Shown here in pieces: positions 50,766 to 58,935 of a DNA stretch of 64,000 bases. The first letter of the stretch is position 1, and each line of letters begins with the position of its first letter. The stretch lies in contig NZ_CP019980.1 of NCBI RefSeq assembly GCF_002982115.1, positions 70,001-134,000 of the forward strand. The letters run 5' to 3'. The translations under genes and the position numbers were made by a program. The notes beneath the pieces are model-generated. The model did not search any database. It saw nothing but the letters and a program-made list of their open reading frames with translations, and was not told the origin of the DNA. The DNA is from Lysinibacillus sphaericus. GTDB lineage: Bacteria; Bacillota; Bacilli; Bacillales_A; Planococcaceae.

Positions 50766-51340
50766 ATGAAAGAGGACACTATTCAAATTGAAAATTTTGA
50801 TAATGATACTGCGTTAATGGACTTTTTTTACAGAATATGGGGTGTCCTATTTTTGGTGGCCGCGTAGAAATTTGTGAAACGATTGAAAGACTATATTTCA
50901 ATCCAATTGGATTACCATATGGGGGAATGAGCCTTTGCAGGAAGCAATCAAGTCATTTGGGGTAAAAATTATAAATGTGCACGGGTAATTATGTTTTAGT
51001 CTTAAATATCAATACTGAAAGCTTCTCTGAGCATTACGAGAAAAAAATAGGAAAGAGATACAAGGATCAGTAAAGCGTAAGGAGTATATAAATAGTCTAT
51101 TAACAAAGGAACTTTCACCAATATCTGTTTATCGCCATTTTAATAATGGAAATTCTCCTTTATTTCTATAAAGAGTACTTCGGAACGCTACATACCGGTG
51201 TCTATTCACCAAAAGATTTAAGCCTCATAATTGGTGTAGGAGAGAATAGTGAACCAATTATGTTTTCCCTAAGAAAATATTTGTATGGAACTTTAAGTCT
51301 TTCTGGAGTTATGAAAGGAAGAATTAATCAAGCTTTATAA
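50766..51340 (+). pseudogene. Decayed gene(s), several frameshifts
   Basis: Protein-like segments continue across frames. MKEDTIQIENFDNDTALMDF starts at 50766, GGRVEICETIERLYF is in the next frame, then NEPLQEAIKSFGVKIINVHG, then NYVLVLNINTESFSEHYEKK. Downstream segments (KRKEYINSLLTKELSPISV and the 64-codon frame at 51146-51340) may belong to the same or a second gene. At least three frameshifts are needed. Family not recognised. The flanks 50619-50765 and 51341-51402 show nothing clear. Confidence 0.55.
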
Positions 51341-51403
51341 AATTGACTAACCTCTTTTGGTTTTGGAGTAGCATAATTGGTGATCAAATGTAAACTAAAT
51401 AAA

Positions 51404-51453
51404 AACCGCACTTAAAGTAGGTAAGGTTCACCGTACCTACTTTAAGTGCGGTT
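51404..51453 (-). terminator. Perfect 20-bp hairpin
   Basis: AACCGCACTTAAAGTAGGTA and its exact complement (51434-51453) flank a 10-nt loop. Only the minus strand has a T-run after it (GGTTTTTATTT), yet no minus-strand gene lies upstream. It may be the relic of a lost gene's terminator or a mobile-element end. Confidence 0.6.
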
Positions 51454-51550
51454 GATAATCCCACAACAATAATCATCGCAAAAATATATAGATTGTCATT
51501 CACTAAAGAACACGAAATGGGTGTTCTTTTTTATTTATTGAGGAAAGTAG

Positions 51551-51581
51551 TTGCAACTGACGTAACGGTAGATTTTATACT
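51551..51581 (+). promoter_or_regulatory. MerR-type promoter/operator
   Basis: TTGCAA (51551-51556) and TATACT (51576-51581) are separated by 19 bp, the elongated spacer typical of MerR-controlled promoters. The spacer contains TGACGTAACGGTAG, close to the dyad bound by TipA/Mta-like activators. It lies 21 bp before the merR gene and so implies autoactivation and co-control of the ABC exporter. Confidence 0.78.
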
Positions 51582-51602
51582 GGAGGAAAGGGAGCTGAAA
51601 AT

Positions 51603-52343
51603 ATGTATTCAATTGGGCAATTTGCAAAGAAGACAGGGCTAACGGTACGGGCTTTACGATTTTATAGTGAAAAGGGATTGATAGAACCATGCTATATTTC
51701 AGAATCGGGGCATCGTTATTATAATGATGGTAACATAGAGACCCTTCAAAAAATCGTCACATTAAAATATTTAGATTATTCTTTGGAGGAGATAGATGAT
51801 ATTTTACAGAACGGGGAACAGCAGTTAATCGAATCATTAATGTTTCAAAAACGCCAATTAGAGAAGAAGCGAAATCAAATCGATCGGGTAATTACGAGCT
51901 TGGATCAGGCGATTAACATAGGAAAACAAAAAGAAGCCATTGATACATCCATTTTTTTAACGATGATATTTAACTTACTCAAAGAGGATGAGCAACGAGA
52001 CTATTGGCGAGGTAAGTTACCTGATGAGTTAATCGAGCGACTATACGACTTTTCCGGAATAAACATGATTGAATTTAATCGAAAATACATGGCTTTAGCT
52101 AATCAATTGAAGCAGGCATATATCCAACCGATTCAAGATGATTCTTTAAAAGCACTAATGGAGCAGCTATTATCATTAATTCCACAAGATATGGTAGAAG
52201 ATTTAGTCGAAGTATTAAAGGAATATGAAGATATTGAGCTTAATGATTGGTTATTCCCTACACCTTTTACAAAGGAAGAGGAAGAATGGTTTATTTCGCA
52301 GGCTGAACGACTAGGAGTGTATAGGGGGGAAGCTGATGAATAA
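51603..52343 (+). CDS. MerR family transcriptional regulator
   Basis: 246 aa. An N-terminal winged HTH (MYSIGQFAKKTGLTVRALRFYSEKGLIEP) and a dimerisation coiled coil (about 75-110) are followed by a helical effector domain (about 115-246) of TipAS/Mta-like size. It overlaps the downstream exporter gene by 8 bp, so it most likely senses a substrate of that pump. AAAGGGAG precedes the ATG. Confidence 0.88.
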   Translation: MYSIGQFAKKTGLTVRALRFYSEKGLIEPCYISESGHRYYNDGNIETLQKIVTLKYLDYSLEEIDDILQNGEQQLIESLMFQKRQLEKKRNQIDRVITSLDQAINIGKQKEAIDTSIFLTMIFNLLKEDEQRDYWRGKLPDELIERLYDFSGINMIEFNRKYMALANQLKQAYIQPIQDDSLKALMEQLLSLIPQDMVEDLVEVLKEYEDIELNDWLFPTPFTKEEEEWFISQAERLGVYRGEADE

Positions 52344-54045
52344 TTCAGTACGAGGCATTTGGCAGCTTGTGAATAGCAATCGATTATCAAAGAAACTGAC
52401 GATAGGCACTCTTTTACTGAGTATTGTTGAAACACTTATTGGATTGACTGTGCCATTATTTACGATGAGAATGATTAATGATTTTTCAACGATTGGTTTC
52501 TCATGGCAGTCCATTTTATTAGTAGGTGTATTTCTTATTTTCCAGGCTGTACTTAGTGGTGTAACGTTTTATATGATGCGTAAGCTTGGGGAAAGAATTG
52601 TGGCTAATTTGCGTATGAAGGTATGGGCGCATGTTTTACGGTTACGTATTCCTTACTTTGATGCACATGAATCTGGGGAAACCATGAGCAGAATTACGCA
52701 AGATACGAATGTTATTAAGGAACTTATTACAGATCATTTAATTAGTTTTATTTCGGGCTTATTTGCCATCGTGGGTGCGGTAATCATATTAATCATCATT
52801 GATTGGAAAATGACATTATTGATGCTAATATCAGTGCCGGTAGCCATTTTATTGACCTTGCCTCTGGGACAACGTATTCATAAAATCGCGAGGGCAAATC
52901 AAGATGAGCTTGCTAGTTTTACAGGACAGTTGGGGCGTGTATTAACGAATATACGACTCGTGAAAACGTCGCAAACAGAAAATTATGAGCAGCTAAATGG
53001 AGAAGAAAAAATCCAACATTTGTATCAATTTGGATTAAAAGAATCAAAAATTTTAGCCGTGATATCACCCATTATGACGTTTATTATGATGGTGGTACTC
53101 ATTTTATTATTCGGCTATGGCGGCGCAAAAGTAGCAACAGGTGCGATTACTGCAGGTGAACTTGTAGCAATCATTATTTACCTTGTTCAAATCATTATTC
53201 CATTTACACAAATGGCAACATTTTTCACTTCTCTTCAAAAGGCAATGGGTGCAACAGAACGATTACAAGAAATTTTAAATGAACCAATTGAAGGACATGG
53301 AAAAAATGCTATTGCGCCTTCCAATGAGTCAATTACTTTTGAAAATGTTGTGTTTCAATACAATGATAATCCAATTTTAAAAGGTATTTCTTTTACGATT
53401 CCAACTGGTAAAACAACCGCATTGGTTAGTGCCAGTGGCGGAGGGAAAACGACAATGTTTTCATTAATAGAACAATTTTATCATGTTACAGAGGGTACTA
53501 TTCGATTTGGAGAACAGCCAATTGAACAAATCCATTTAAAGGAGTGGCGTAGCTTATTTGGATATGTTTCGCAAGAAGCTCCACTTATGAATGGCACAAT
53601 TCGTGATAATGTAACATATGGAAAAAGTGATGTTTTAGAAACAGATATTATAGAGGCATTAAAAAATGCCTACGCATGGGATTTTGTTCAACAGTTTGAA
53701 AAAGGATTAGATACAGAAGTAGGCGAAGGGGGAATTAAATTATCAGGGGGACAAAGACAACGGATAGCAATCGCACGTGCATTATTCCGAAATCCAGCAA
53801 TCCTATTATTAGATGAAGCAACATCTAACCTTGATAATGACTCAGAGCGAGCGGTACAAAAGGCAATAGAGTATGTTATGAAAGGACGTACAACCGTTAT
53901 TATTGCACACCGCTTATCTACAATTGTACATGCCGATCAAATTTTAGTGTTTGAGGATGGCCTTATTACGGGTTCAGGAAAACATGAGGAACTTCAAGAA
54001 CATCATACGTATTATAAACAGCTAATTAAACTAATGACACAGTAA
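52336..54045 (+). CDS. ABC exporter half-transporter (multidrug type)
   Basis: 569-aa fused transmembrane/ATPase half-transporter, acting as a homodimer like BmrA. Six membrane segments lie in about 20-300. The ATPase has Walker A ASGGGKTTMFS near residue 370, signature LSGGQRQRIAIARAL and Walker B ILLLDEATSNLD, and ends with AHRLSTI. The P-loop reads SASGGGKTT. Control by the adjacent MerR regulator points to drug or lipid export; substrate unknown. Confidence 0.92.
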   Translation: MNNSVRGIWQLVNSNRLSKKLTIGTLLLSIVETLIGLTVPLFTMRMINDFSTIGFSWQSILLVGVFLIFQAVLSGVTFYMMRKLGERIVANLRMKVWAHVLRLRIPYFDAHESGETMSRITQDTNVIKELITDHLISFISGLFAIVGAVIILIIIDWKMTLLMLISVPVAILLTLPLGQRIHKIARANQDELASFTGQLGRVLTNIRLVKTSQTENYEQLNGEEKIQHLYQFGLKESKILAVISPIMTFIMMVVLILLFGYGGAKVATGAITAGELVAIIIYLVQIIIPFTQMATFFTSLQKAMGATERLQEILNEPIEGHGKNAIAPSNESITFENVVFQYNDNPILKGISFTIPTGKTTALVSASGGGKTTMFSLIEQFYHVTEGTIRFGEQPIEQIHLKEWRSLFGYVSQEAPLMNGTIRDNVTYGKSDVLETDIIEALKNAYAWDFVQQFEKGLDTEVGEGGIKLSGGQRQRIAIARALFRNPAILLLDEATSNLDNDSERAVQKAIEYVMKGRTTVIIAHRLSTIVHADQILVFEDGLITGSGKHEELQEHHTYYKQLIKLMTQ

Positions 54046-54060
54046 AAGATTGCTCTTCGT

Positions 54061-54096
54061 AAGACATATTCAAAGAAAAATGAATATGTCTTTTTT
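54061..54096 (+). terminator. merR-ABC terminator
   Basis: AAGACATATTCA pairs with TGAATATGTCTT over an 8-nt loop, followed by Ts. Confidence 0.88.
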
Positions 54097-54303
54097 ATGT
54101 TATAAGGCGTTAATAGGTATATTAAGTAAAAAATACCTGTCTGACTGGAACTTATATAGCATATTCTAGTTACTGAATAACTAGAATATAATTATAAAAA
54201 TGCGGAAAAAGGTATAAGAAAAAAATGTTAAAAAAACCTTAATATGTAATATAATTATTTGGTGGGAACTTATAGTATTTATAAAATTATCGGAGGTATT
54301 TTC

Positions 54304-54513
54304 ATGTCAGACAAAAGTTTTGTAGCAACAATATTACTTTGCTTCTTTTTAGGTAGTTTAGGTGTTCACCGTTTTTATGTAGGCAAAATAGGTACAGGGA
54401 TACTAATGTTTATTACATTAGGCGGTTTAGGTATTTGGACACTAGTAGATTTAATTATAATTATCGTTGGTAAATTTACTGATAAAGACGGCAACCTTGT
54501 TAAATCAAATTAA
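54304..54513 (+). CDS. TM2 domain protein
   Basis: 69 aa with two membrane helices and the TM2 hallmarks FFLGSLGVHRFYVGKIGTGILMFITLGGLGIWTLVDLI. ATG 54304 follows CGGAGGT; upstream in-frame codons are not conserved. Role unknown. It converges on a minus-strand operon of related small zinc-ribbon membrane proteins. Confidence 0.9.
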   Translation: MSDKSFVATILLCFFLGSLGVHRFYVGKIGTGILMFITLGGLGIWTLVDLIIIIVGKFTDKDGNLVKSN

Positions 54514-54600
54514 ACATAAGAAGTACAATAGTGAATAAAAAACAATGAGTTTGTACATACATTTTACGCTTGTTGCTTTTATTTATAGCAATACATTAAA

Positions 54601-54631
54601 AGAAGGGAGACTTTTCAATGTCTACCCTTCT
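54601..54631. terminator. Bidirectional terminator
   Basis: AGAAGGGAGAC pairs with GTCT-A-CCCTTCT (one bulge) across an 8-nt loop, with T-rich flanks on both strands. It lies between the convergent TM2 gene and the zinc-ribbon operon. Confidence 0.7.
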
Positions 54632-54664
54632 TAATTGTTTCATACAGTTAGTGTTCTATTGTAA

Positions 54665-54991
54665 TTAATAGTAATAATAGCTATCATTCATCATTTCAGT
54701 TGCAAAGCCTATTACAAATGAAATAATCGCTACAATAATTGAAATAGCTAGACCAATTACCGCGAATATTAAAGCTGATTTTGCTGCTTTTGGCTGTGTA
54801 TCTTTCCATGCAAAATAGATAATAAAACCAAGTAAAGGGAAACAGCATAAGCTGAGTACATTAATCCAAATATTTGGTGCATCTTCTTTTGCTACAGTCT
54901 TTTGTTTGTGAAATGTTAATACGTTAACACCGCAATGTATACAAATTTCGGCATTGTCATCAATGCTAGAACCACAATTAGGACAAAACAT
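54665..54991 (-). CDS. Zinc-ribbon membrane protein
   Basis: 108 aa: an N-terminal zinc ribbon (MFCPNCGSSIDDNAEICIHCG, two CxxC pairs), a short linker and two membrane helices (about 42-63 and 72-98), ending in DSYYYY. Close paralogue of the protein at 55445-55726 (shared KPxAAKSALIF). Last gene of a tight four-gene minus-strand operon, with AGGGGG before ATG. Function unknown. Confidence 0.85.
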   Translation of the reverse strand: MFCPNCGSSIDDNAEICIHCGVNVLTFHKQKTVAKEDAPNIWINVLSLCCFPLLGFIIYFAWKDTQPKAAKSALIFAVIGLAISIIVAIISFVIGFATEMMNDSYYYY

Positions 54992-55009
54992 TGTAAAACC
55001 CCCTACATA

Positions 55010-55429
55010 TTAAAAAAATTCCCATTTGCCAACTTGCTTCCCTTGTCGTTTTTTATTTGCAATCAGGACAGCATCGATCACGTTAATAGGTGTAATAATA
55101 AAAGAAGATAATCCTAAGGTTATCAATGTTAATATAAAAGAAACGACTAACATAACTAACCCTTTAAAAATTTGTCCCATTATTATTTGTCCTAATCCAA
55201 CGAGGAAAAAGCTTAAAATCCCTATAATCGCTGGATGATAAGATTCTGCAGCTTGCGTTTTTTTAATTTCTTTTAGCATAGAGCCGCAAGCAATACACAT
55301 GGCTTGATTACAATCTACCTTAGAGCCACATGAGTGACAGAAGTTTTTAGTGACGTAAGGTCGTACACCACATTTCGTGCAAATTTCCGTTAACGCAGCA
55401 ATAGGTTCACTACAGTGAGTACAATACAT
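55010..55429 (-). CDS. Double zinc-ribbon membrane protein
   Basis: 139 aa with two zinc ribbons in tandem (CTHCSEPIAALTEICTKCG and CHSCGSKVDCNQAMCIACG), then a TM2-like pair of helices (about 68-118) carrying GLGQIIMGQIFKGLVML, and a basic tail. It lies 15 bp after the next upstream gene in the operon. Role unknown; perhaps a zinc-dependent interaction module at the membrane. Confidence 0.84.
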   Translation of the reverse strand: MYCTHCSEPIAALTEICTKCGVRPYVTKNFCHSCGSKVDCNQAMCIACGSMLKEIKKTQAAESYHPAIIGILSFFLVGLGQIIMGQIFKGLVMLVVSFILTLITLGLSSFIITPINVIDAVLIANKKRQGKQVGKWEFF

Positions 55430-55444
55430 AACTATGCCCTCGTG

Positions 55445-55726
55445 CTATTGACTTGCTAGTCCAATAATGAACATTACGATATAGAATAATACGATAACTC
55501 CTATGCTAATGAAGAAGAATATTAAAGCGGATTTAGCCGCAACTGGTTTTTCATTTTTCCAAATAAAATACATAATTAATCCAACAAGTGGTACACAGCA
55601 AAGTGTAATGATGTTAATACCCCAGTTTGGTTTGTCATCCCCAACTGCATTTTTTACTCGGACACCACAGTGAATACAAATTTCGGCGTGCTCTGAAATT
55701 TGTTCGCCACAGTTTCTACAAAACAT
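55445..55726 (-). CDS. Zinc-ribbon membrane protein (paralogue)
   Basis: 93 aa: zinc ribbon MFCRNCGEQISEHAEICIHCG, linker, then two membrane helices (about 35-52 and 64-90). Its similarity to 54665-54991 includes CCVPLVGLIMYFIWK and KSALIF, indicating a duplication within the operon. GGAGG is 8 nt before the ATG. Confidence 0.85.
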   Translation of the reverse strand: MFCRNCGEQISEHAEICIHCGVRVKNAVGDDKPNWGINIITLCCVPLVGLIMYFIWKNEKPVAAKSALIFFFISIGVIVLFYIVMFIIGLASQ

Positions 55727-55744
55727 AATAGTACCTCCAATAAT

Positions 55745-56110
55745 TCATTGTAAATTCCTTCCAACATTTTGACCCAATAAAAAAAATTGGTAACCCATAA
55801 TGTAGAAAATATATATAATACCGATACCACCCGATAATCCAGTAAGGAACCGTCTATTATTAGTACTTGTCCATTTACCAAATAATTGTCCAAAACCATC
55901 AATAGCCATTGGTAAAATTAATAATATGATAATCCGCAAATCTATTAAACCTAAAAGTATCACTAACATGATGGATAAGAGATATCCTACAGCCATCCCA
56001 GTACATCTTGCACATAAAGGGAACTTTTTACCTTTAAAATGGAATGAGCGGTCTGGTCTTTGATGGCAAAAGAAAAAAACTTGCAATAAAAAATTAATAT
56101 TTTTTGCCAT
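55745..56110 (-). CDS. DUF2085 membrane protein
   Basis: 121 aa with the DUF2085 features FFFCHQRPDRSFHFKGKKFPLCARCTGMAVG (a Cys/His set at the membrane border) and three further membrane helices, plus DGFGQLFGKWTSTNNRRFLTGLSGG. Family function unknown; the Cys/His pattern suggests metal binding. First gene of the operon, with AAGGAG 10 nt upstream; the next gene follows after 18 bp. Confidence 0.88.
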   Translation of the reverse strand: MAKNINFLLQVFFFCHQRPDRSFHFKGKKFPLCARCTGMAVGYLLSIMLVILLGLIDLRIIILLILPMAIDGFGQLFGKWTSTNNRRFLTGLSGGIGIIYIFYIMGYQFFLLGQNVGRNLQ

Positions 56111-56517
56111 ATTTGTAAGCTCCTTTATTATTCTAGCGTATAGTATATAACAAAAATGGAAACTAGTGAATACAATACATAATTTTAGTTTTATTGTAAT
56201 GTAAGGTAAAATTATACATAGTAACTTTTTGCGAAAATATAGATGTTTGAATGAAGTTTTTAGCTAATCTGAAGTGTAATATGCCATTTGATTTAGAGCT
56301 GTAAATTGAGGGAGACATGTTAAAAGGTTGTTATTTAAAATATATGGTTGAAATGAAGTGTTTTTTGTACATAAAAATGGTAATTTACCATGGGGTTTTA
56401 ATAAGGAAGGAATGGCAATAGTTGCTTTTAGGTAATTCAAATACCCTTTCACAAGGAGACAAGGGATTTACCATTTGAACTAGTAGATGGATGATTGGAC
56501 CGATTCATAAAGTTAGT
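56111..56517. other. Intergenic region, possible decayed coding
   Basis: About 400 bp without an intact gene. A plus-strand stretch at about 56352-56432 reads NEVFFVHKNGNLPWGFNKEG before a stop, which looks protein-like, but no start or continuation is clear. The region also must contain the promoter for the minus-strand DUF2085 operon. Confidence 0.35.
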
Positions 56518-56835
56518 TCAGAAATCAAAATCCATAGGACCGATTTTATATTGATAGTCCTCTAGGTTGAGTGTAAGAGAATCTGTGAAAATTATCCCTT
56601 CGCTTTCTAATAATGCCTTTTGATGGGCTGCATTTTTAAAGGTAATTTCTCCTTTGATGTTTACAATACGATGCCAAGGAAGATTATATTTTTCACTCAT
56701 TGTATGTAATATTCTTACCACCTGTCTGGCTCCTCTAGGACTGCCAGCACATGCTGCAACTTGGCTATAAGTCATAACTTTACCGCTTGGTATATTTTTT
56801 AAGACAGCTATTACATTTTTAGTAAATGGTTGCAT
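56518..56835 (-). CDS. Alkyltransferase-like protein (ATL)
   Basis: 105-aa MGMT C-terminal-domain homologue. The usual active-site PCHR is PWHR (53-56), with Trp54 in place of the alkyl-accepting Cys. The DNA-binding HTH (GKVMTYSQVAACAGSPRGARQVV) is intact. So it should bind O6-alkylguanine but not repair it, acting as in other ATLs to flag damage for nucleotide excision repair. AGGGGC precedes the ATG. Confidence 0.93.
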   Translation of the reverse strand: MQPFTKNVIAVLKNIPSGKVMTYSQVAACAGSPRGARQVVRILHTMSEKYNLPWHRIVNIKGEITFKNAAHQKALLESEGIIFTDSLTLNLEDYQYKIGPMDFDF

Positions 56836-56931
56836 ATTATTCAGCCCCTATAGTAAAAGATATTAATACTAATTATGCCTTAACTATAGCATCTCCTCAA
56901 TAATACTAAACGTTGACATTACAATTAACAA

Positions 56932-56970
56932 AAAAAGTGTTAGATTGACGCAGTCAATCTAACACTTTTT
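56932..56970 (-). terminator. Perfect 18-bp hairpin after SDR gene
   Basis: AAAAAGTGTTAGATTGAC and its exact complement flank a GCA loop. On the minus strand a run of seven Ts follows, and the SDR stop codon is 18 bp upstream, so it works as the SDR terminator. The same arms flank the IS3 element at 36167 and 37496. Confidence 0.85.
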
Positions 56971-56987
56971 CAGTTGTGGATCACTTA

Positions 56988-57722
56988 TTATTGTGCAGTT
57001 AATCCGCCGTCGATAATGAATTCTGAGCCTGTTGAATAGCTAGATTCATCAGAAGCTAAAAATAGTACCATATTCGATACTTCTTCTGGTTGTGCTACAC
57101 GTTTTAATGGAATGTGTTTAGAGAATTCTTCTACTGCTGCTTTTGTATCTTCTTGTACAACCATTGGCGTTGCGATTACGCCTGGGTGCACTGAGTTTAC
57201 GCGAATGCCCATTGGAGCTAGATTGATTGCGGCTGCTTTTGTCATACCACGTACTGCAAATTTTGTATCTGTATATCCTACAGCACCAGCAACTAAACCG
57301 TTCATTGAAGAAATATTGACGATTGAACCGCCACCAGCTTTCATCATTGAAGCTGCCACAGCTTTCATACCTAAAAATACAGATACTTGGTTAATATCTA
57401 CAATGCGTCGATATTCTTCTAATGTCATATCAAGCATATTTTTCGCCATCGTAATGCCGGCGTTGTTAACTAATACGTTTACTGGACCAAATGCTTCTTC
57501 CGCTTTTGCAATGACTGTAGCCCAATCTTCTTCAGAAGTAACATTTTGTTTAACGAAAATGGCATTTTCACCTAATTCAGTAGCGAATGCATGGCCTTTT
57601 TCTTCATTTAAATCTGTTAAAATAACTTTTGCACCTTGCTCTACGAATAATTTAGCATGTGCAGCACCCATACCTTGTGCAGCGCCTGTAATGATTGCTA
57701 CTTTACCTGATAAACGACTCAT
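56988..57722 (-). CDS. Short-chain dehydrogenase/reductase
   Basis: 244-aa classical SDR. NAD(P)-binding TGAAQGMGAAHA (12-23), NNAG region NVLVNNAGITMAKN, catalytic Ser in VNISSMNG, and YTDTK as the Tyr/Lys pair. The sequence resembles hydroxysteroid dehydrogenase-like SDRs; substrate unknown. AGGGGG precedes ATG 57722. The upstream TetR gene and operator suggest regulation by an inducer. Confidence 0.92.
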   Translation of the reverse strand: MSRLSGKVAIITGAAQGMGAAHAKLFVEQGAKVILTDLNEEKGHAFATELGENAIFVKQNVTSEEDWATVIAKAEEAFGPVNVLVNNAGITMAKNMLDMTLEEYRRIVDINQVSVFLGMKAVAASMMKAGGGSIVNISSMNGLVAGAVGYTDTKFAVRGMTKAAAINLAPMGIRVNSVHPGVIATPMVVQEDTKAAVEEFSKHIPLKRVAQPEEVSNMVLFLASDESSYSTGSEFIIDGGLTAQ

Positions 57723-57754
57723 ATAAAAAGCCCCCTAAACCTCATTTTTAAAAT

Positions 57755-57772
57755 GTGATAGTTGACTATCAC
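57755..57772. promoter_or_regulatory. Palindromic operator before SDR gene
   Basis: GTGATAGTTGACTATCAC is a perfect inverted repeat (8-bp arms, 2-bp centre) 33 bp upstream of the SDR start. A half-site, GTGATAGC on the minus strand, occurs upstream of the tetR gene near 58513-58520. Likely target of the adjacent TetR regulator. Confidence 0.65.
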
Positions 57773-57830
57773 TTTATACTTCCTAGTTAACAACTTTCTA
57801 GTTGGAATGTCAATTCAAACGACTACCCAA

Positions 57831-58463
57831 TTATTGTGGTCGAATATAGGTTAAAAATACATCCTTTATCATCGTGAGCTGCTTGTCCGCTGAAAGGAAT
57901 GTAGAGAGGTTCGTATCATGGGTTGTTAGGCTTGATTTAAATGTAAATAAACTGAAATTCTGCACCATCGTTATAATAAAAACATCTAAATCAATGTCTG
58001 TTCTTAATGAGCCATCTTTCTTGCCTTGCTCAGCTAATGCTAATAAGATAGTAGCTAATTTGCTTCGTGCAAATAAGTATTCCGCATATTGCTCCGTTGA
58101 TTCAGCAGCCATTTTTTCATATAAATCAAAGGACTCAAAAAACTTTGCTAAACGTAGCTGTGGGTCCTTTGAGCCGCTTATATAATAATCTAAAATTTGC
58201 TCGATTTTTTCAAAAGCCGGAATCGTCTGCTCGACAATTTGTCCTATATCTGTCGCCATTTCATTTGTAATAGAATTGGAAGCTGCGATAACTAAATACT
58301 CTTTTTTAGGGAAGTACCGAAATATTGTTGCAATCCCAACCCCAGCGGCATCTGCCACGTCTTGCATCTGTATGTTTTGAACGCCTTGCTCTAAAAATAA
58401 ATCCTTGGCAATTTGGATAATATTTTGGCGACGTTGTAGTTTTTGTTGTTCTCGTTTACTCAT
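57831..58463 (-). CDS. TetR family transcriptional regulator
   Basis: 210 aa: N-terminal HTH (QNIQMQDVADAAGVGIATIFRYFPKKEYL, about 28-56) and a helical ligand-binding domain. ATG 58463 follows GGAGTG by 7 nt; earlier in-frame codons were rejected. It lies 108 bp upstream of the SDR gene on the same strand, and a remnant of an MFS pump lies just upstream on the opposite strand, so it may once have controlled both. Confidence 0.9.
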   Translation of the reverse strand: MSKREQQKLQRRQNIIQIAKDLFLEQGVQNIQMQDVADAAGVGIATIFRYFPKKEYLVIAASNSITNEMATDIGQIVEQTIPAFEKIEQILDYYISGSKDPQLRLAKFFESFDLYEKMAAESTEQYAEYLFARSKLATILLALAEQGKKDGSLRTDIDLDVFIITMVQNFSLFTFKSSLTTHDTNLSTFLSADKQLTMIKDVFLTYIRPQ

Positions 58464-58552
58464 TTTCGTCACTCCAACTGTTCTTCTTACATTAATTGTA
58501 TCATGTTTACTTGCTATCACTTATGTTCGCATTGCAGGAAACCATTAACTAG

Positions 58553-58657
58553 TATGCAATAGTAGCTAATTCTACTTATTTCTTTATGTTTGTAATAGCG
58601 CTCATAGCATTTATTGTAGTGTGGTTTGTACCCAAAAATAAAAAAGTAAGTAATTAA
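58553..58657 (+). pseudogene. C-terminal remnant of an MFS transporter
   Basis: Thirty-four open codons read YAIVANSTYFFMFVIALIAF... and end in a basic VPKNKKVSN tail followed by a stop. This is the look of the last membrane helix and tail of an MFS pump. There is a stop codon directly before and no usable start. The rest of the gap to 58935 holds an AT-rich hairpin (AGAGGTG/CACCTCT near 58700-58735) and no gene. Confidence 0.55.
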
Positions 58658-58935
58658 TGCATGAGTTGCCAAAATAGAAAGTACCGTTCTAAATTTTTAG
58701 AGAGGTGCTTTTTTCTAAATAAAAAACACCTCTAAGTGGCATCTTAGAAGTGTTTGGGATATCAATTTATAATAATAGAAAAAATGCTCAATCCATTGAT
58801 AAAAATGTGAGCATGTGTTAGATTTATATAGATATGCACTTTCGTATTTAAAAGTGTATAATATCTCTATTTTAATTATAGAGCATTTTTTTTCATAAGT
58901 CAACCCATATACTTTAATTTTAAGGAGTGAATGCG

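Noticed and set aside
56264..56452. 62-aa minus-strand open frame
   Set aside because: No ribosome-binding site; the plus strand looks more protein-like over the same bases.
57112..57726. 204-aa plus-strand open frame
   Set aside because: Exact antisense of the SDR gene; Ala/Thr/Ser-rich shadow with no start site.
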